From assembly GCA_958439725.1 (NCBI GenBank), contig CAUBWJ010000007.1, positions 1 through 64,000 of the forward strand: a DNA stretch of 64,000 nt. Reading direction: 5' to 3'. The notes beneath the pieces are model-generated. The model did no database searches. It was not told the origin of the DNA and was given only the letters and a program-made list of their open reading frames with translations. Each line of letters opens with the position of its first letter. Positions within the stretch are counted from its first letter, which is position 1. The stretch is from an uncultured Muribaculaceae bacterium (GTDB taxonomy: Bacteria; Bacteroidota; Bacteroidia; Bacteroidales; Muribaculaceae). Made by a program: the position numbers and the translations under genes. This document shows positions 18,622 to 27,765 of the stretch, piece by piece.

Positions 18622-20313
18622 TCAGTAGAGGAGGGTTCCGGAAAGGCACCAGTAGCTGTTGCTGCCGCCTTCGGGTGCTCCCTGAGGTATTTTAACGGTG
18701 ATGGTGTGTTCGCCGGCTTCGAGGTCGCCGAGGTAGATGTATTCAGGGTTGGTTACCGTAGCGGGGCACCAGTTGGAACGGCTGAGATCAGATGAGCTGA
18801 GACCGTTGGAGAAGTTGCCCGAGCAGGGGTTCCAGTTGCGGTATGTGCCGCAATCCTCGCGCCAGGGAACGAATGAGATCACCTGTTTGCCGTCAACAAG
18901 GATGGTGTTAGGCTTCTGGTTGAACTCATCGCCGCCGCCCCAGCCGCCGTGGCCGGTGGTGAGGTAAAAGAGGATGGCATTTTTCACCGGCTCCTTGAGG
19001 GTGAATTTCACGTTGAGTGAGTCGTTGAGCAGGAACACGGGGTAAGGCTGGCCGGCCTGTTCGAGATAGTTCACGGTGTTGAACAGAGGCAGGGTGCGGA
19101 ACGATTTGCGTTCGCCGCTGGGATAATATTTGAGTTTCACGGATACCTTGTGGCCTTTTGAGTCCCAGTTGCCGATGTAGGCGCCGATCCACTGCTCGCC
19201 GACAAGACGCTCTGCAAGGCTGGTGACCTCGGTCTTGTAGTTTACGGAATCAACCCATTCCTGACCGCGTACCTTGTTGTGGTTGAAGGCGCGTACACCG
19301 AAGCCGGTGAAGAAGCGCATCAGCTCCATGGGAACGTTGTAGTCGGGAGTGGAAACGAGACCGTGATAGTCGGTGTCGCCTGATTTGAACGAGGGAACGG
19401 AATTGAGGTTGCGGATAGCGTCGATAAACGACTGTTTCTTGTCGGTGGGCACCATGAATACGGAGCCTGTGCGGTCGTAGGCGTCGCCGTCGGAGTACTG
19501 TACCACTTCCACAAACACGTCGCGGTCGTTCACGCTGTCGGGGAGCTGAACTTTCTTGAGGATGATTGTGCCGCCGCCCACGTTGTAGATTTCGCCGTCC
19601 TTGAGAGCTTCGGGTATCTTGGCGCCGTCGAAGTTGATGCGCTGTTGGTCGAAGACGGGCACGGTGATTACGTTGGCGTGGTTGATGTCATACTGGAAAT
19701 CGTATGCATCAAGTTTGTTGCCCCACGATTCGGGCATGAGGTCGCGCACCTGCTTGAGGGGCGTGATGGCTGTGGCTTCCTGAATCTGGTCGCCATTGCG
19801 GATTATGCGGAGCACGAGACCGTCGGGCACTCCCACACCTGCTTGGGGTGTGCCGCGGAAGGGGATAGCGGTGGTGTACCAGATATCGATGGTGTTGGAG
19901 TTTACGCTCGTGCGCATGATTTTGCAGTCGAGACCCAGATATTTGTCCTCGCCGATTTCCTTGAGGCCTTTGCCGAGGTCGAAGGGAGTGGCGCAGGAGA
20001 TTACGGTGCCGTCGGGGAGCTGGGCCCAGCGCAGCGATTCGTGTGAGGCATAGTCGACATAGCTCTTTATAACGGGAACGCGAGGACCGTCACCGTTGTC
20101 GGGACGGCGCCGGGAGCTTTCGAGAGCCACCTGGTCGCCGATCACGGTCATTGTCATGGTTCCGGGCGATACATGGCCTTTGTAGGAATTCTGATAGGTA
20201 ACTTCAATACCTTTGGCATTGCGCACGCTCTTTACGATGTTGGGCGCTTTGGCAGCCGAGGCAGTAATGCAGCCTGCCAGTACGGCTACGGCTGTAAGCA
20301 AATACTTTCTCAT
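18622..20313 (-). CDS. PNGase F-type peptide-N-glycosidase (N-glycanase)
   Basis: The 563-residue exported protein has a signal peptide ending TASA. PNGase F enzymes cleave the amide bond between N-glycans and asparagine, releasing whole glycans and leaving Asp. The C-terminal part shows the diagnostic block: TTGHGGWGGGDEF, NTILVDGKQV, SFVPWREDCGTYR, NPCSGNF, SSSDLSRSNWCPATVTNP, YIYLGDLEAGEHTITVKIPQG. The first half (residues about 25-330) is an additional N-terminal domain like those in longer PNGase F relatives. It has its own promoter and terminator. Nearby GH29 fucosidases and a sulfatase could process freed glycans. Family call strong; activity untested. Confidence 0.85.
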   Translation of the reverse strand: MRKYLLTAVAVLAGCITASAAKAPNIVKSVRNAKGIEVTYQNSYKGHVSPGTMTMTVIGDQVALESSRRRPDNGDGPRVPVIKSYVDYASHESLRWAQLPDGTVISCATPFDLGKGLKEIGEDKYLGLDCKIMRTSVNSNTIDIWYTTAIPFRGTPQAGVGVPDGLVLRIIRNGDQIQEATAITPLKQVRDLMPESWGNKLDAYDFQYDINHANVITVPVFDQQRINFDGAKIPEALKDGEIYNVGGGTIILKKVQLPDSVNDRDVFVEVVQYSDGDAYDRTGSVFMVPTDKKQSFIDAIRNLNSVPSFKSGDTDYHGLVSTPDYNVPMELMRFFTGFGVRAFNHNKVRGQEWVDSVNYKTEVTSLAERLVGEQWIGAYIGNWDSKGHKVSVKLKYYPSGERKSFRTLPLFNTVNYLEQAGQPYPVFLLNDSLNVKFTLKEPVKNAILFYLTTGHGGWGGGDEFNQKPNTILVDGKQVISFVPWREDCGTYRNWNPCSGNFSNGLSSSDLSRSNWCPATVTNPEYIYLGDLEAGEHTITVKIPQGAPEGGSNSYWCLSGTLLY

Positions 20314-20347
20314 GGATGATGTTTTGTTTTGATTGGTTAACTGAGTA

Positions 20348-20355
20348 CAAAGGTA
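20348..20355 (-). promoter_or_regulatory. -7 promoter element for the N-glycanase gene
   Basis: TACCTTTG matches TAnnTTTG on the minus strand, 34 bp before the start at 20313. It directly abuts the T run of the mltG terminator, so one gene's end and the next one's promoter are fused. Confidence 0.6.
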
Positions 20356-20359
20356 AAAA

Positions 20360-20384
20360 AATCCGCAGAATATTCATGCGGATT
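20360..20384 (-). terminator. Terminator of the TM2-mltG operon
   Basis: On the minus strand AATCCGCA pairs with TGCGGATT, followed by a run of T. It lies about 25 bp past the mltG stop. Confidence 0.75.
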
Positions 20385-20410
20385 CTTTTATTTCATGCGG
20401 ATTCTTTCAT
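20371..20410. repeat. 20-bp direct repeat at the mltG 3' end
   Basis: Two adjacent 20-bp units share TTCATGCGGATTCTTT. One half forms part of the terminator stem and the other reaches the mltG stop codon. It looks like a local duplication of a terminator arm. Confidence 0.75.
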
Positions 20411-21480
20411 TTAATACCTCTGCGGTTTAGCTCTTTCTGATATCGGCGGGCGTTGGCGGTATGGGTGGCATAGTCGGAGGCGAAGTTGTGATAGCCCGAA
20501 AAGTCCTCTTTGGCACACATATAAAGATATGTATGGGCCGGGGCCGACAGCACGCGGTCGATAGTGGATTTCGAGGGCGTGCGTATGGGGCCGGGCGGAA
20601 GACCGGGATGCAGATAGGTGTTGTAGGGCGACGGTGTGCGCAGGTGCTCTCCGGTTATTCTCCGCAGGGCGAAGTTGCCGGTGGCATATTTTACCGTCGG
20701 ATCGGCCTGCAGCAGCATTCCCTTCTTCAGGCGGTTCATATACAGACGTGCTATCGCCGGGTATTCGTCGGGCTTGGCCGATTCTTCCTCCACGATAGAT
20801 GCCAGAGTGGCTACTTCAACCGGCGTAAGACCGAGTTTGCGGGCCTTTTCCCGGCGGTCGTCGGTCCAGAACCGGTCGCGGTACTGCGTCATGCGGCGCA
20901 CTGCGGCCTGCGGGGTCGTGGTCCAGTAAAACTCGTAACTGTCGGGGAGGAATGCGGCCATGAACTCGGGGGCCTTGTAGCCTTGTGCGGTCAGTTCTTC
21001 GTTGCATGCCTGCAGGAATTCCTCGGGAGTGAAGTCGAGCTGCGAGGCTATGATGTCAGCCAGCTGCTGAAGGGTGCGCGCACTGTTCCAGCTCACTCTT
21101 ACGGGGGTCTGCATTCCGCGCGCGAGGTTTCTGGAGATGGAAAGCGTGCGCTGACCGTGACGTATCAGGTAGGCTCCCGCCGCGCGCCGCGGCTCTCCGC
21201 CAACGGCAGAGAAGAAGGTCATTATGCGGTTGGCTTCGGCTGAGCCCAGCCGTGCGCGAAGGGAGTCGGCCATGGATTTTTCAGTAGCGTCACGCGGAAT
21301 GTAGAGCCATGTGTCGTTGCCTTTGTAGGGGTGCATGGCTATACCTGCTGCCACACCGGCTATCACCAGCGCCACTATTATAGTAATGCCGCCGATCCAC
21401 AGCAAGCGACGCCGCGCGTCGCCGCCTTTTCTGGCGGAAGCGCGCGGCGTGCGTTTCTTTACGGGTTGGTTCTGAGCCAT
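20407..21480 (-). CDS. mltG: Endolytic murein transglycosylase MltG
   Basis: MltG cuts nascent peptidoglycan strands in the inner membrane and so sets glycan chain termination. The 357-residue protein has a basic, cytoplasmic N-terminus (VKKRTPRASARKGGDARRR), one membrane helix (residues about 27-48), a LysM-like region, and the YceG catalytic domain. The catalytic Glu is E231 in ASIVEEES. The downstream family motif DPTVKYATG and PSPYNTYLHPGLPPGPI are present. Its ATG overlaps the stop of the TM2 gene by one base, so the two are cotranscribed. The identification is secure. Confidence 0.96.
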   Translation of the reverse strand: MAQNQPVKKRTPRASARKGGDARRRLLWIGGITIIVALVIAGVAAGIAMHPYKGNDTWLYIPRDATEKSMADSLRARLGSAEANRIMTFFSAVGGEPRRAAGAYLIRHGQRTLSISRNLARGMQTPVRVSWNSARTLQQLADIIASQLDFTPEEFLQACNEELTAQGYKAPEFMAAFLPDSYEFYWTTTPQAAVRRMTQYRDRFWTDDRREKARKLGLTPVEVATLASIVEEESAKPDEYPAIARLYMNRLKKGMLLQADPTVKYATGNFALRRITGEHLRTPSPYNTYLHPGLPPGPIRTPSKSTIDRVLSAPAHTYLYMCAKEDFSGYHNFASDYATHTANARRYQKELNRRGIK

Positions 21481-21917
21481 CAGAATACGGGGAACTTCGA
21501 CTGGCTTACCACGTATTTTCTAATGAAAGTGCGGTTGTCCATCACGAACATCAGGATGCCCTGAACCAGTGCTATTATCTCCCAGAGGCCGCAGGTGACA
21601 ATGGTAAGGAGAATTGAGAGAATGCCTCCTGTGGTTTTGCCAAGATAGAAATACTGGATGCCAAGGCCTCCGAGCAATATCGCGAGGAGGGCGCAGACGC
21701 CGCGGCTTTTTCCCGAAACGGGGTCGGATGAGAACACGTCGTTGCGGTTGAAATAGCTCTCTATGGCATCATTGGAGGCTACAGTCCCTTCGTCGAGGGC
21801 TGCTCCATAGGGGTTCTCGGGAGTAGCTCCGGGGGTATAGTCCACAGTCTGATGGCAGTAAGGGCATACTGTCATATTATCATCTATCAGTTGCTGGCAG
21901 TGGGGACACTTTTTCAT
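21480..21917 (-). CDS. TM2 domain protein with zinc ribbon
   Basis: The 145-residue protein begins KKCPHCQQLIDDNMTVCPYCHQ, a two-CxxC zinc ribbon. A linker follows, then a TM2 domain: a short stretch (KSRGVCALLAILLGGLGIQYFYLGKT) with the GxxxxxYxG pattern, and a second helix pair around ILSILLTIVTCGLWEIIALVQGILMFV. TM2 proteins are small membrane proteins of mostly unknown role. I moved the start from 22004 to the Met at 21917 because the ribbon begins there and a -7 element (21958-21965) lies between. Operon with mltG. Confidence 0.88.
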   Translation of the reverse strand: MKKCPHCQQLIDDNMTVCPYCHQTVDYTPGATPENPYGAALDEGTVASNDAIESYFNRNDVFSSDPVSGKSRGVCALLAILLGGLGIQYFYLGKTTGGILSILLTIVTCGLWEIIALVQGILMFVMDNRTFIRKYVVSQSKFPVF

Positions 21918-21957
21918 TTTCTGTTGTTTTTTGGTTAATGCTCTAATGTTAGACGCG

Positions 21958-21965
21958 CAAATATA
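21958..21965 (-). promoter_or_regulatory. -7 promoter element for the TM2-mltG operon
   Basis: TATATTTG on the minus strand matches TAnnTTTG and lies 40 bp before the TM2 start at 21917. Confidence 0.6.
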
Positions 21966-21987
21966 ACCAAAAGTTGCAATCCTACGG

Positions 21988-23388
21988 TTATTTTTTGGCC
22001 TCAAATTTTAGGGCAACCGGCATATCGGGGAGTCCTTTCGGGAGTTTTACGGTCACTTTGCCGTCCTTCACGCTGTAGTTTACCTTGCGGTGACCGTCGA
22101 GAAGGGTCATTTTGCCGGTGGGGATATTGCCGCTCCATTCAATGGTGGCGGGGAGTTTCTCGTTCTCGGGAAGGGCATAGATGGCATAGAGAGTCTTGCC
22201 GTCCTTGTTGGCTGTGAACCATACCGATCCGTCGTTGTAGAGGGGAGTGGTGCGGGTGGAGTAGATGGCTTCGCCGTTTTTCCCGAGCCAGTCGCCTATC
22301 ACGGTGAGACGCTCCTCTACCTCAGGCTGGATAAGACCCTGGGCTGTGGGGCCTACGCCGAGCAGCAGGCAGCCGCCTTTGGCGGTGATTTCCGAGAGCA
22401 GACCAAGAACCTTTGTGGGTGACTTGAAGGGAGCGTTGGGAACCCATCCCCAGTCGTTGCTCAGTGTTATACAGCTTTCCCACGGATAGTTGAGCTGGGT
22501 GGCGGGAATTCCGCGTTCGGGGGTCTGGTAGTTTTCGTTACGGCCCTTTATGGCGCGGTCCACCGAGATAAGGCCGGGATGGCGCGACCCGCGTGCGTCG
22601 GCAAGAATGCTGTCGAGCTTGATGTCGTCGCCGGTTATCCAGCCGCCGTCGAGCCAGAGGATATCGAATTTGCCATAATCGCCTCCAAGGAGTTCGCCAA
22701 GCTGACCGGCGGTGAAATCCTGATAGTTTTTCCACCAGTCGGGGTGACGCTCTTTCTTATAGTTGATGCGGCGGTTGGGCGTGGCGAAATAGGGATTCCA
22801 GAACCACTCGCAGTGCCAGTCGGGTTTGGAGAAATAGCAGCCTATCATGAAGTCCTTGTCGCGGAAGGCATTGAACACTTCCTTTGCCACATTTTTGCGC
22901 GGATTTGAGGCAAAGGGGCCTTTTGCTACGGTGAAATCGGTGAGCTTGGAATCGAATGTGCAGAAACCGTCGTGGTGTTTGGTGGTGAACACCATGTACT
23001 TCATGCCGGCGCGGTCCATGATGTCGGCCCACTGTTCAGGATTGAAATCAACGGGATTCAGGGAGTCTTTCAGATTGAAATACCATTTTTTGTACTCGTC
23101 GTAGGGGAGATTTACTTTGCGGCCGATCCAGTCGACGTCCTCGGAGCAAATGGACCACGATTCCACGATGCCGGGCACCGAGTAAAGTCCCCAGTGGAAA
23201 AGCACGCCGAATTTCTTGTCCTGCCATTTGTCGAGTTTGTCAAGAACAGCCTGGTCGGTGGGCCATACATATCCGTCGGCAGAGGACTGCTCATGGACGA
23301 AACCCTGCACCGGGGCTTCCTGTGCGCGCGCGCCGAGGCCTCCGGCAGTTATGGCGGAAAGGATGAGAAGTTTTGAGAATGTGTTCAT
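21988..23388 (-). CDS. GH29 alpha-L-fucosidase
   Basis: The 466-residue exported enzyme has a signal peptide ending GARAQ. GH29 enzymes remove alpha-linked L-fucose with retention. The (beta/alpha)8 domain has FGVLFHWGLYSVPG at the start, FTTKHHDGFCTFDS (the family's HHDGF), and the nucleophile D247 in FDILWLDGGW. The C-terminal part is a small beta-sandwich (residues about 375-465). It lacks about 100 residues of extra domains seen in some relatives. It follows a close paralogue by six bases and was probably formed by tandem duplication; the two are transcribed together. Linkage preference cannot be read from sequence. Confidence 0.93.
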   Translation of the reverse strand: MNTFSKLLILSAITAGGLGARAQEAPVQGFVHEQSSADGYVWPTDQAVLDKLDKWQDKKFGVLFHWGLYSVPGIVESWSICSEDVDWIGRKVNLPYDEYKKWYFNLKDSLNPVDFNPEQWADIMDRAGMKYMVFTTKHHDGFCTFDSKLTDFTVAKGPFASNPRKNVAKEVFNAFRDKDFMIGCYFSKPDWHCEWFWNPYFATPNRRINYKKERHPDWWKNYQDFTAGQLGELLGGDYGKFDILWLDGGWITGDDIKLDSILADARGSRHPGLISVDRAIKGRNENYQTPERGIPATQLNYPWESCITLSNDWGWVPNAPFKSPTKVLGLLSEITAKGGCLLLGVGPTAQGLIQPEVEERLTVIGDWLGKNGEAIYSTRTTPLYNDGSVWFTANKDGKTLYAIYALPENEKLPATIEWSGNIPTGKMTLLDGHRKVNYSVKDGKVTVKLPKGLPDMPVALKFEAKK

Positions 23389-23394
23389 CGTTTT

Positions 23395-24789
23395 TTACTT
23401 TTTAGCGGTGAATTTGAGGGCTACGGGCATGTCGGGCAATCCTTTGGGAAGAGATACGGTCACCTTTCCTTCGGGAGAAACGGTGTAACGCACGTTTTTG
23501 CCGGTGCCTAAAAGAGTCATTTTGCCTTCGGGTACGTTGCCGGTCCATTCGATAGTGGAGGGGAGTGTTTCGCCGTCGGCCTTTGCATATATGGCATAGA
23601 GGGTCTTGCCGTCTTTGTTGGCGGTGAACCATGTCTTGCCGTCGTTGTAAAGTTTGGCGTTGCGTGTGGAGTAGATGGCTTCGCCGTTCTTGTCGAGCCA
23701 TGAGCCCACATTAGTCACGACATTGGCGATAACCGGTTCGATAGTGCCGAGCGGTGTGGGGCCTACACCGAGCAGCAACGAGCCGCCCTTGGCAGTGATT
23801 TCAGCAAGCATGCCCACAACTTTGTTGGGCGACATGGGGTGCGGATTGTGTACCCATCCCCACGCACCGGTGAGGGGAATGCAGCTTTCCCAAGGGTAAT
23901 TGAGCTGGGTGGCGGGAATTCCGCGTTCGGGAGTCTGATAGTTCTCGTTGCGGCCTTTTATGGCGCGGTCCACGGAGATGAGACCGGGATGGAGTCCCCC
24001 GCGTGCGCTCACGAGGATACTGTCGAGATTGATGTCGTCGCCGGTAATCCAGCCGCCGTCAAGCCACAGGATGTCGAAACGGCCATACTCGCCGCCAAGG
24101 AGCTCGCCGAGCTGACCGGCGGTGTAGTCCTGATAATTTTTCCACCAGTCGGGGTGACGCTCTTTCGAGTAGTTGATATGACGGCCTTTGGTTGCGTAGG
24201 CGTCATTCCAGAACCACTGTGTGTGCCAGTCGGGCTTCGAGAAATAGCAGCCTATCATGAAGTCCTTGTCGCGGAAAGCGTTGAACACTTCCTTGGCCAC
24301 GTTCTTGCGCGGGCTGTAGGAGAACGGCCCTTTGGCTATGGTGAAGTCGGTGAGCTTGGAATCGAAGGTGCAGAAGCCGTCGTGGTGCTTGGTGGTGAAC
24401 ACCATATATTTCATGCCTCCTTTTTTCATGATGTCGGCCCACTGTTCGGGATTGAATTCCGATGGGTTGAGGGCTTCGGCAAGTCCCCAGTACCATTTCT
24501 TGTAACCCTCGTAATTGCAGTCGTTGGGACGTGTGATCCAGTCCTCGTCACAAAGCGGCCACGACTCGCAGATTCCGGGCAGCGAGTAAAGGCCCCAGTG
24601 GAAAAGGACACCGTATTTCTGGTCCTGCCAGTTGTCGAGTTTCTTGAGCACGGCTTCCTCGGTGGGCCAAACGTAGCCGTTGGCGTCGGATTGTTCGTGT
24701 ACGTAGCTGTTTGTCACCGCATCCTGGGCGAACGACGAGGCAGCGAGCAGTGCCCCCGCGCCTGTGATAAATTGGCGTAATGAAATCAT
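23395..24789 (-). CDS. GH29 alpha-L-fucosidase (tandem paralogue)
   Basis: The 464-residue exported fucosidase is highly similar to its downstream neighbour over the whole length: shared YVWPTxxAVLxKLDxWQDxKxGVLFHWGLYS, identical HHDGFCTFDSKLTDFT, and the nucleophile D244 in FDILWLDGGW. Differences concentrate near the active-site entrance: WITRPNDCNYEGYKKWYWG against DWIGRKVNLPYDEYKKWYF, and DAYATKGRHINYSKE against PYFATPNRRINYKKE. This suggests altered linkage or aglycone preference. It is the first gene of the two-gene operon. The 258-bp region upstream shows no clear TAnnTTTG promoter. Confidence 0.93.
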   Translation of the reverse strand: MISLRQFITGAGALLAASSFAQDAVTNSYVHEQSDANGYVWPTEEAVLKKLDNWQDQKYGVLFHWGLYSLPGICESWPLCDEDWITRPNDCNYEGYKKWYWGLAEALNPSEFNPEQWADIMKKGGMKYMVFTTKHHDGFCTFDSKLTDFTIAKGPFSYSPRKNVAKEVFNAFRDKDFMIGCYFSKPDWHTQWFWNDAYATKGRHINYSKERHPDWWKNYQDYTAGQLGELLGGEYGRFDILWLDGGWITGDDINLDSILVSARGGLHPGLISVDRAIKGRNENYQTPERGIPATQLNYPWESCIPLTGAWGWVHNPHPMSPNKVVGMLAEITAKGGSLLLGVGPTPLGTIEPVIANVVTNVGSWLDKNGEAIYSTRNAKLYNDGKTWFTANKDGKTLYAIYAKADGETLPSTIEWTGNVPEGKMTLLGTGKNVRYTVSPEGKVTVSLPKGLPDMPVALKFTAKK

Positions 24790-25046
24790 TATCGAATAAT
24801 AGATTGGTATGGTTAAAAATAAGGTTGATTCAAACGATACTTACATGGTATTGTGCAAAAATACTCATAAATTCCCACATATCATAATCCGGGAAACGTA
24901 AGGTGCTTGATAATTCTTTTCTGTGGCTCGCCGATGATATTTATTATTGCATATTCTGGATTTTATCATTAAGTTTGTGAATCAAAAGTTCTCCTCATAG
25001 TTTTAGACTTCAAATCATTTTAAGCAATACCTAAATTTAACCCACC

Positions 25047-26570
25047 ATGTTCAGCTCCGACGATTTAGCCCTATTCGAGGCAAAAGGAATCACTCCCGAG
25101 CAGGTCGAGGCCCAGCTCAAGCGCTTTGAGACCGGCTTCCCTTATCTTAAAATCAAATCTCCCGCAAGCCCCGCTTCGGGCATAACCGTGCTTTCCGAAG
25201 AGGAAGAGGCCGCTGCCGTAGCCCGCTGGAAAGAATACCTTGCCGACGGTGGCGAGGTGTGCAAGTTTGTGCCTGCTTCCGGTGCCGCTTCCCGCATGTT
25301 CAAGGCTCTGTTTGCTTTCGTTGACGGCGAGGACGAGCATCCCGCCGAAGGTTCGCCGGTGGTAAAACTCATAGCCGACATTGAAAAGACAGCCTTCTAT
25401 CCCGACCTGACCGTGGTCACCGAGCGTCTCTACGGAAAGACTCCCGAGGCTCTCCGTGCCGAAGGTCGCGACAAAGAGCTCATTGCAGCAATAATCAAGC
25501 CCGAAGGCCTCAATTACGGCGCTCTCCCCAAGGGTCTCCTGAAATTCCACGCTTACGCCGAGGGCAACCGCACTCCGGTTGAAGAGCAGCTTGCCGAGGG
25601 AGCGCAGACCGCAGCCAATTCCAAGGGTGTGGTGAACCTTCATTTCACCGTGTCGTCCAACCACCGCAAACTCTTTGAGGAGAAACTTGCCGAGGTTACC
25701 GACAAGATGGGCCAAAAATACGGCGTGAAGTTCAACGTTTCGCTCTCGGAGCAGAAACCCTCCACCGACACCATCGCCGGAAATCCCGACGGAACTCCTT
25801 TCCGCGAGGACGGCAAGCCTGTGTTCCGTCCCGGCGGTCACGGAGCGCTCATCCAGAATCTCAACGACATTGATTCGGCTGTGGTGTTCATCAAGAATAT
25901 AGACAATGTGGTCCCCGACTCGCGCCGCGAATCGACCATCCATTACAAGCAGGTGCTCGGCGGCTACCTCATGGAGCTGCATGATACCATAAAGCACTAT
26001 CTCGACGAACTCGCCGCCGGTGAGTACACCCGCGGAGAGCTGCAGAACATGGTTGCTTTCATGCACTTCAAGCTCGGAATCACCGACCGTGCCATCGACG
26101 CCATGAACGATACCGATCTGGCTATGTATATCCACGAGAAGCTCAACCGTCCGCTGCGCGTGTGCGGCATGGTACGCAACGAAGGCGAGCCCGGCGGCGG
26201 CCCGTTCATTGCCTATAACCCCGACGGCAGCGCTTCACCCCAGATTCTCGAGAGCACCCAGATTGATCCCGAGAACAAGGAATATGCCAAGATGATGGAA
26301 AGCGCCACCCACTTCAATCCGGTTGACCTCGTATGCTACGTGAAGGATCTCCACGGCAAGGGCTTCAACCTTCCCGATTATGTGGATCCGGCCACCGGCT
26401 TCATTTCGTCGAAGTCGTCGCACGGCAAGGAACTCCGCGCGCTCGAGCTTCCCGGTCTGTGGAACGGCGCCATGAGTAACTGGAACACCGCATTTGTGGA
26501 AGTGCCCGTCTCGACGTTCAATCCCGTGAAGACCGTCAACGACCTTCTGCGTCCGGCTCACCAGAGCTAA
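25047..26570 (+). CDS. DUF4301 family protein
   Basis: The 507-residue soluble protein matches DUF4301, found mainly in Bacteroidota: PASGAASRMFKALFAF near residue 80, FHAYAEGNRTPVEEQLAEG, FRPGGHGALIQNLND near 275, and a C-terminal EGEPGGGPFIAYNPDGS and DPATGFISSKSSHGKELRALELPGLWNGAMSNWNTAFVEVP. The PxSGxxSRMF and GGHGAL motifs recall sugar-nucleotidyltransferase-like active sites, but I know of no demonstrated function. It has no signal peptide. A long hairpin follows the stop codon. Family assignment firm. Confidence 0.9.
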   Translation: MFSSDDLALFEAKGITPEQVEAQLKRFETGFPYLKIKSPASPASGITVLSEEEEAAAVARWKEYLADGGEVCKFVPASGAASRMFKALFAFVDGEDEHPAEGSPVVKLIADIEKTAFYPDLTVVTERLYGKTPEALRAEGRDKELIAAIIKPEGLNYGALPKGLLKFHAYAEGNRTPVEEQLAEGAQTAANSKGVVNLHFTVSSNHRKLFEEKLAEVTDKMGQKYGVKFNVSLSEQKPSTDTIAGNPDGTPFREDGKPVFRPGGHGALIQNLNDIDSAVVFIKNIDNVVPDSRRESTIHYKQVLGGYLMELHDTIKHYLDELAAGEYTRGELQNMVAFMHFKLGITDRAIDAMNDTDLAMYIHEKLNRPLRVCGMVRNEGEPGGGPFIAYNPDGSASPQILESTQIDPENKEYAKMMESATHFNPVDLVCYVKDLHGKGFNLPDYVDPATGFISSKSSHGKELRALELPGLWNGAMSNWNTAFVEVPVSTFNPVKTVNDLLRPAHQS

Positions 26571-26599
26571 GTCCTGAAATCTGTTCCCCAAAAATTTTT

Positions 26600-26638
26600 C
26601 CTCGCGCCTCGTCTCCAAAACTTAGACGGGGCGTGAGG
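26600..26638 (+). terminator. Hairpin after the DUF4301 gene
   Basis: A 15-bp stem with two G-T wobbles (CCTCGCGCCTCGTCT / AGACGGGGCGTGAGG) is followed by CGTTTTA. It ends 16 bp before the next start codon, so it may terminate or attenuate. Confidence 0.6.
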
Positions 26639-26653
26639 CGTTTTATAGACGAT

Positions 26654-27724
26654 ATGAGTAAGTCAGATGAAATAAAAAAACTGTGGAGTGAATCGTTCGG
26701 CGATTCCCCGGAATACGTTGACATGTATTTCGACAGAATATATCGCGATGCTGACGCCCTGACCATCGACGACGGCACCGGAGCGCACATCGTGAGCAGT
26801 CTTCTGCTGCAGCCTTACACTCTGTGGTATCAGCAGCAGGAATTGCCGATGTCGTATATAGCGGGAGCATCCACAAAGCGCAGCATGCGCGGCCGCGGAC
26901 TTATGAGCGCACTGATGAAGGATGCCCTGCGCGTGGCGTATGAACGCGGCGACGCTTTCTGTGCTCTTATTCCGGCCTACGACTGGCTTTATTTCTTCTA
27001 CGACCAGTTCGGTTTCTCCACGGTGTTCTATGCCGACGTGCAGCGGTTCACGGCCCTTCATTCGTTTCCCGTGGAGCATAATTATTTTGTGGTGGAAGAC
27101 CCCTACAGCGATGAGATGTATGCGGCCTTCTCGCATTTCGAGCATGCAAGGAAAGGGACCGTGCTCCACTCCTCGCGCGATTTCCTGAATATCCTCGATG
27201 ATCTTGCCCTTGACCCCGGCGGCACATTCATAGCCGTAGGGCGAAAGGACTGCGGCATAAGCGCCATGGCCTGGAGCGCACTTACCGATTCGGGCATGGT
27301 GAAGGTGAAGGATGTGTTCGGAATCGATGCCGACGCCGTGACGGGCGCGTTGCACGAACTCCGGAAGCGGTTCCCCGAAAAACCGTTTATGGTCAACGCT
27401 CCTGCCGGCGACCAGGGCCACCGCCATCTGTATGCGCGCGGCATGGGCCGCATAATCAGTGTGGCAAAGCTTCTCGAAGCCATTGCCGCAGCGCATCCTG
27501 AATGGAAGTGTACGCTCCGTGTAAAAGACCATATATTGGAGGAGAACAATCATATCTATCTGGCGGAGAAGGGGTCGGTGAAAGTCGATGACCTGTACTC
27601 CGGACCGCTTGATTTCGATGTGACGATACCGGTGCTCAACAATCTTCTTTTCAGCTCCGCCTCCGTGGGCAGCGTAACCGGCATCCCCTCCGAGAGAATC
27701 CACATGTCGCTCATGCTCGATTAG
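26654..27724 (+). CDS. GNAT family N-acetyltransferase
   Basis: The 356-residue protein has an N-terminal GNAT domain with the acetyl-CoA binding stretch STKRSMRGRGLMSALMKDALRVAYERGDAFCALIPA (residues about 77-112; RGRGLM corresponds to the Q/RxxGxG/A loop). The tandem layout, with a second domain near residues 160-290 and a C-terminal sterol-carrier-like part, resembles the Eis-type multidomain acetyltransferases. The substrate is unknown. I preferred ATG at 26654 to GTG at 26633 because the latter overlaps the preceding hairpin and the family begins nearby. Confidence 0.85.
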   Translation: MSKSDEIKKLWSESFGDSPEYVDMYFDRIYRDADALTIDDGTGAHIVSSLLLQPYTLWYQQQELPMSYIAGASTKRSMRGRGLMSALMKDALRVAYERGDAFCALIPAYDWLYFFYDQFGFSTVFYADVQRFTALHSFPVEHNYFVVEDPYSDEMYAAFSHFEHARKGTVLHSSRDFLNILDDLALDPGGTFIAVGRKDCGISAMAWSALTDSGMVKVKDVFGIDADAVTGALHELRKRFPEKPFMVNAPAGDQGHRHLYARGMGRIISVAKLLEAIAAAHPEWKCTLRVKDHILEENNHIYLAEKGSVKVDDLYSGPLDFDVTIPVLNNLLFSSASVGSVTGIPSERIHMSLMLD

Positions 27725-27765
27725 CCGGAAATTTGTTATCTTAGCGGTGTAAAAATCCTTACACC

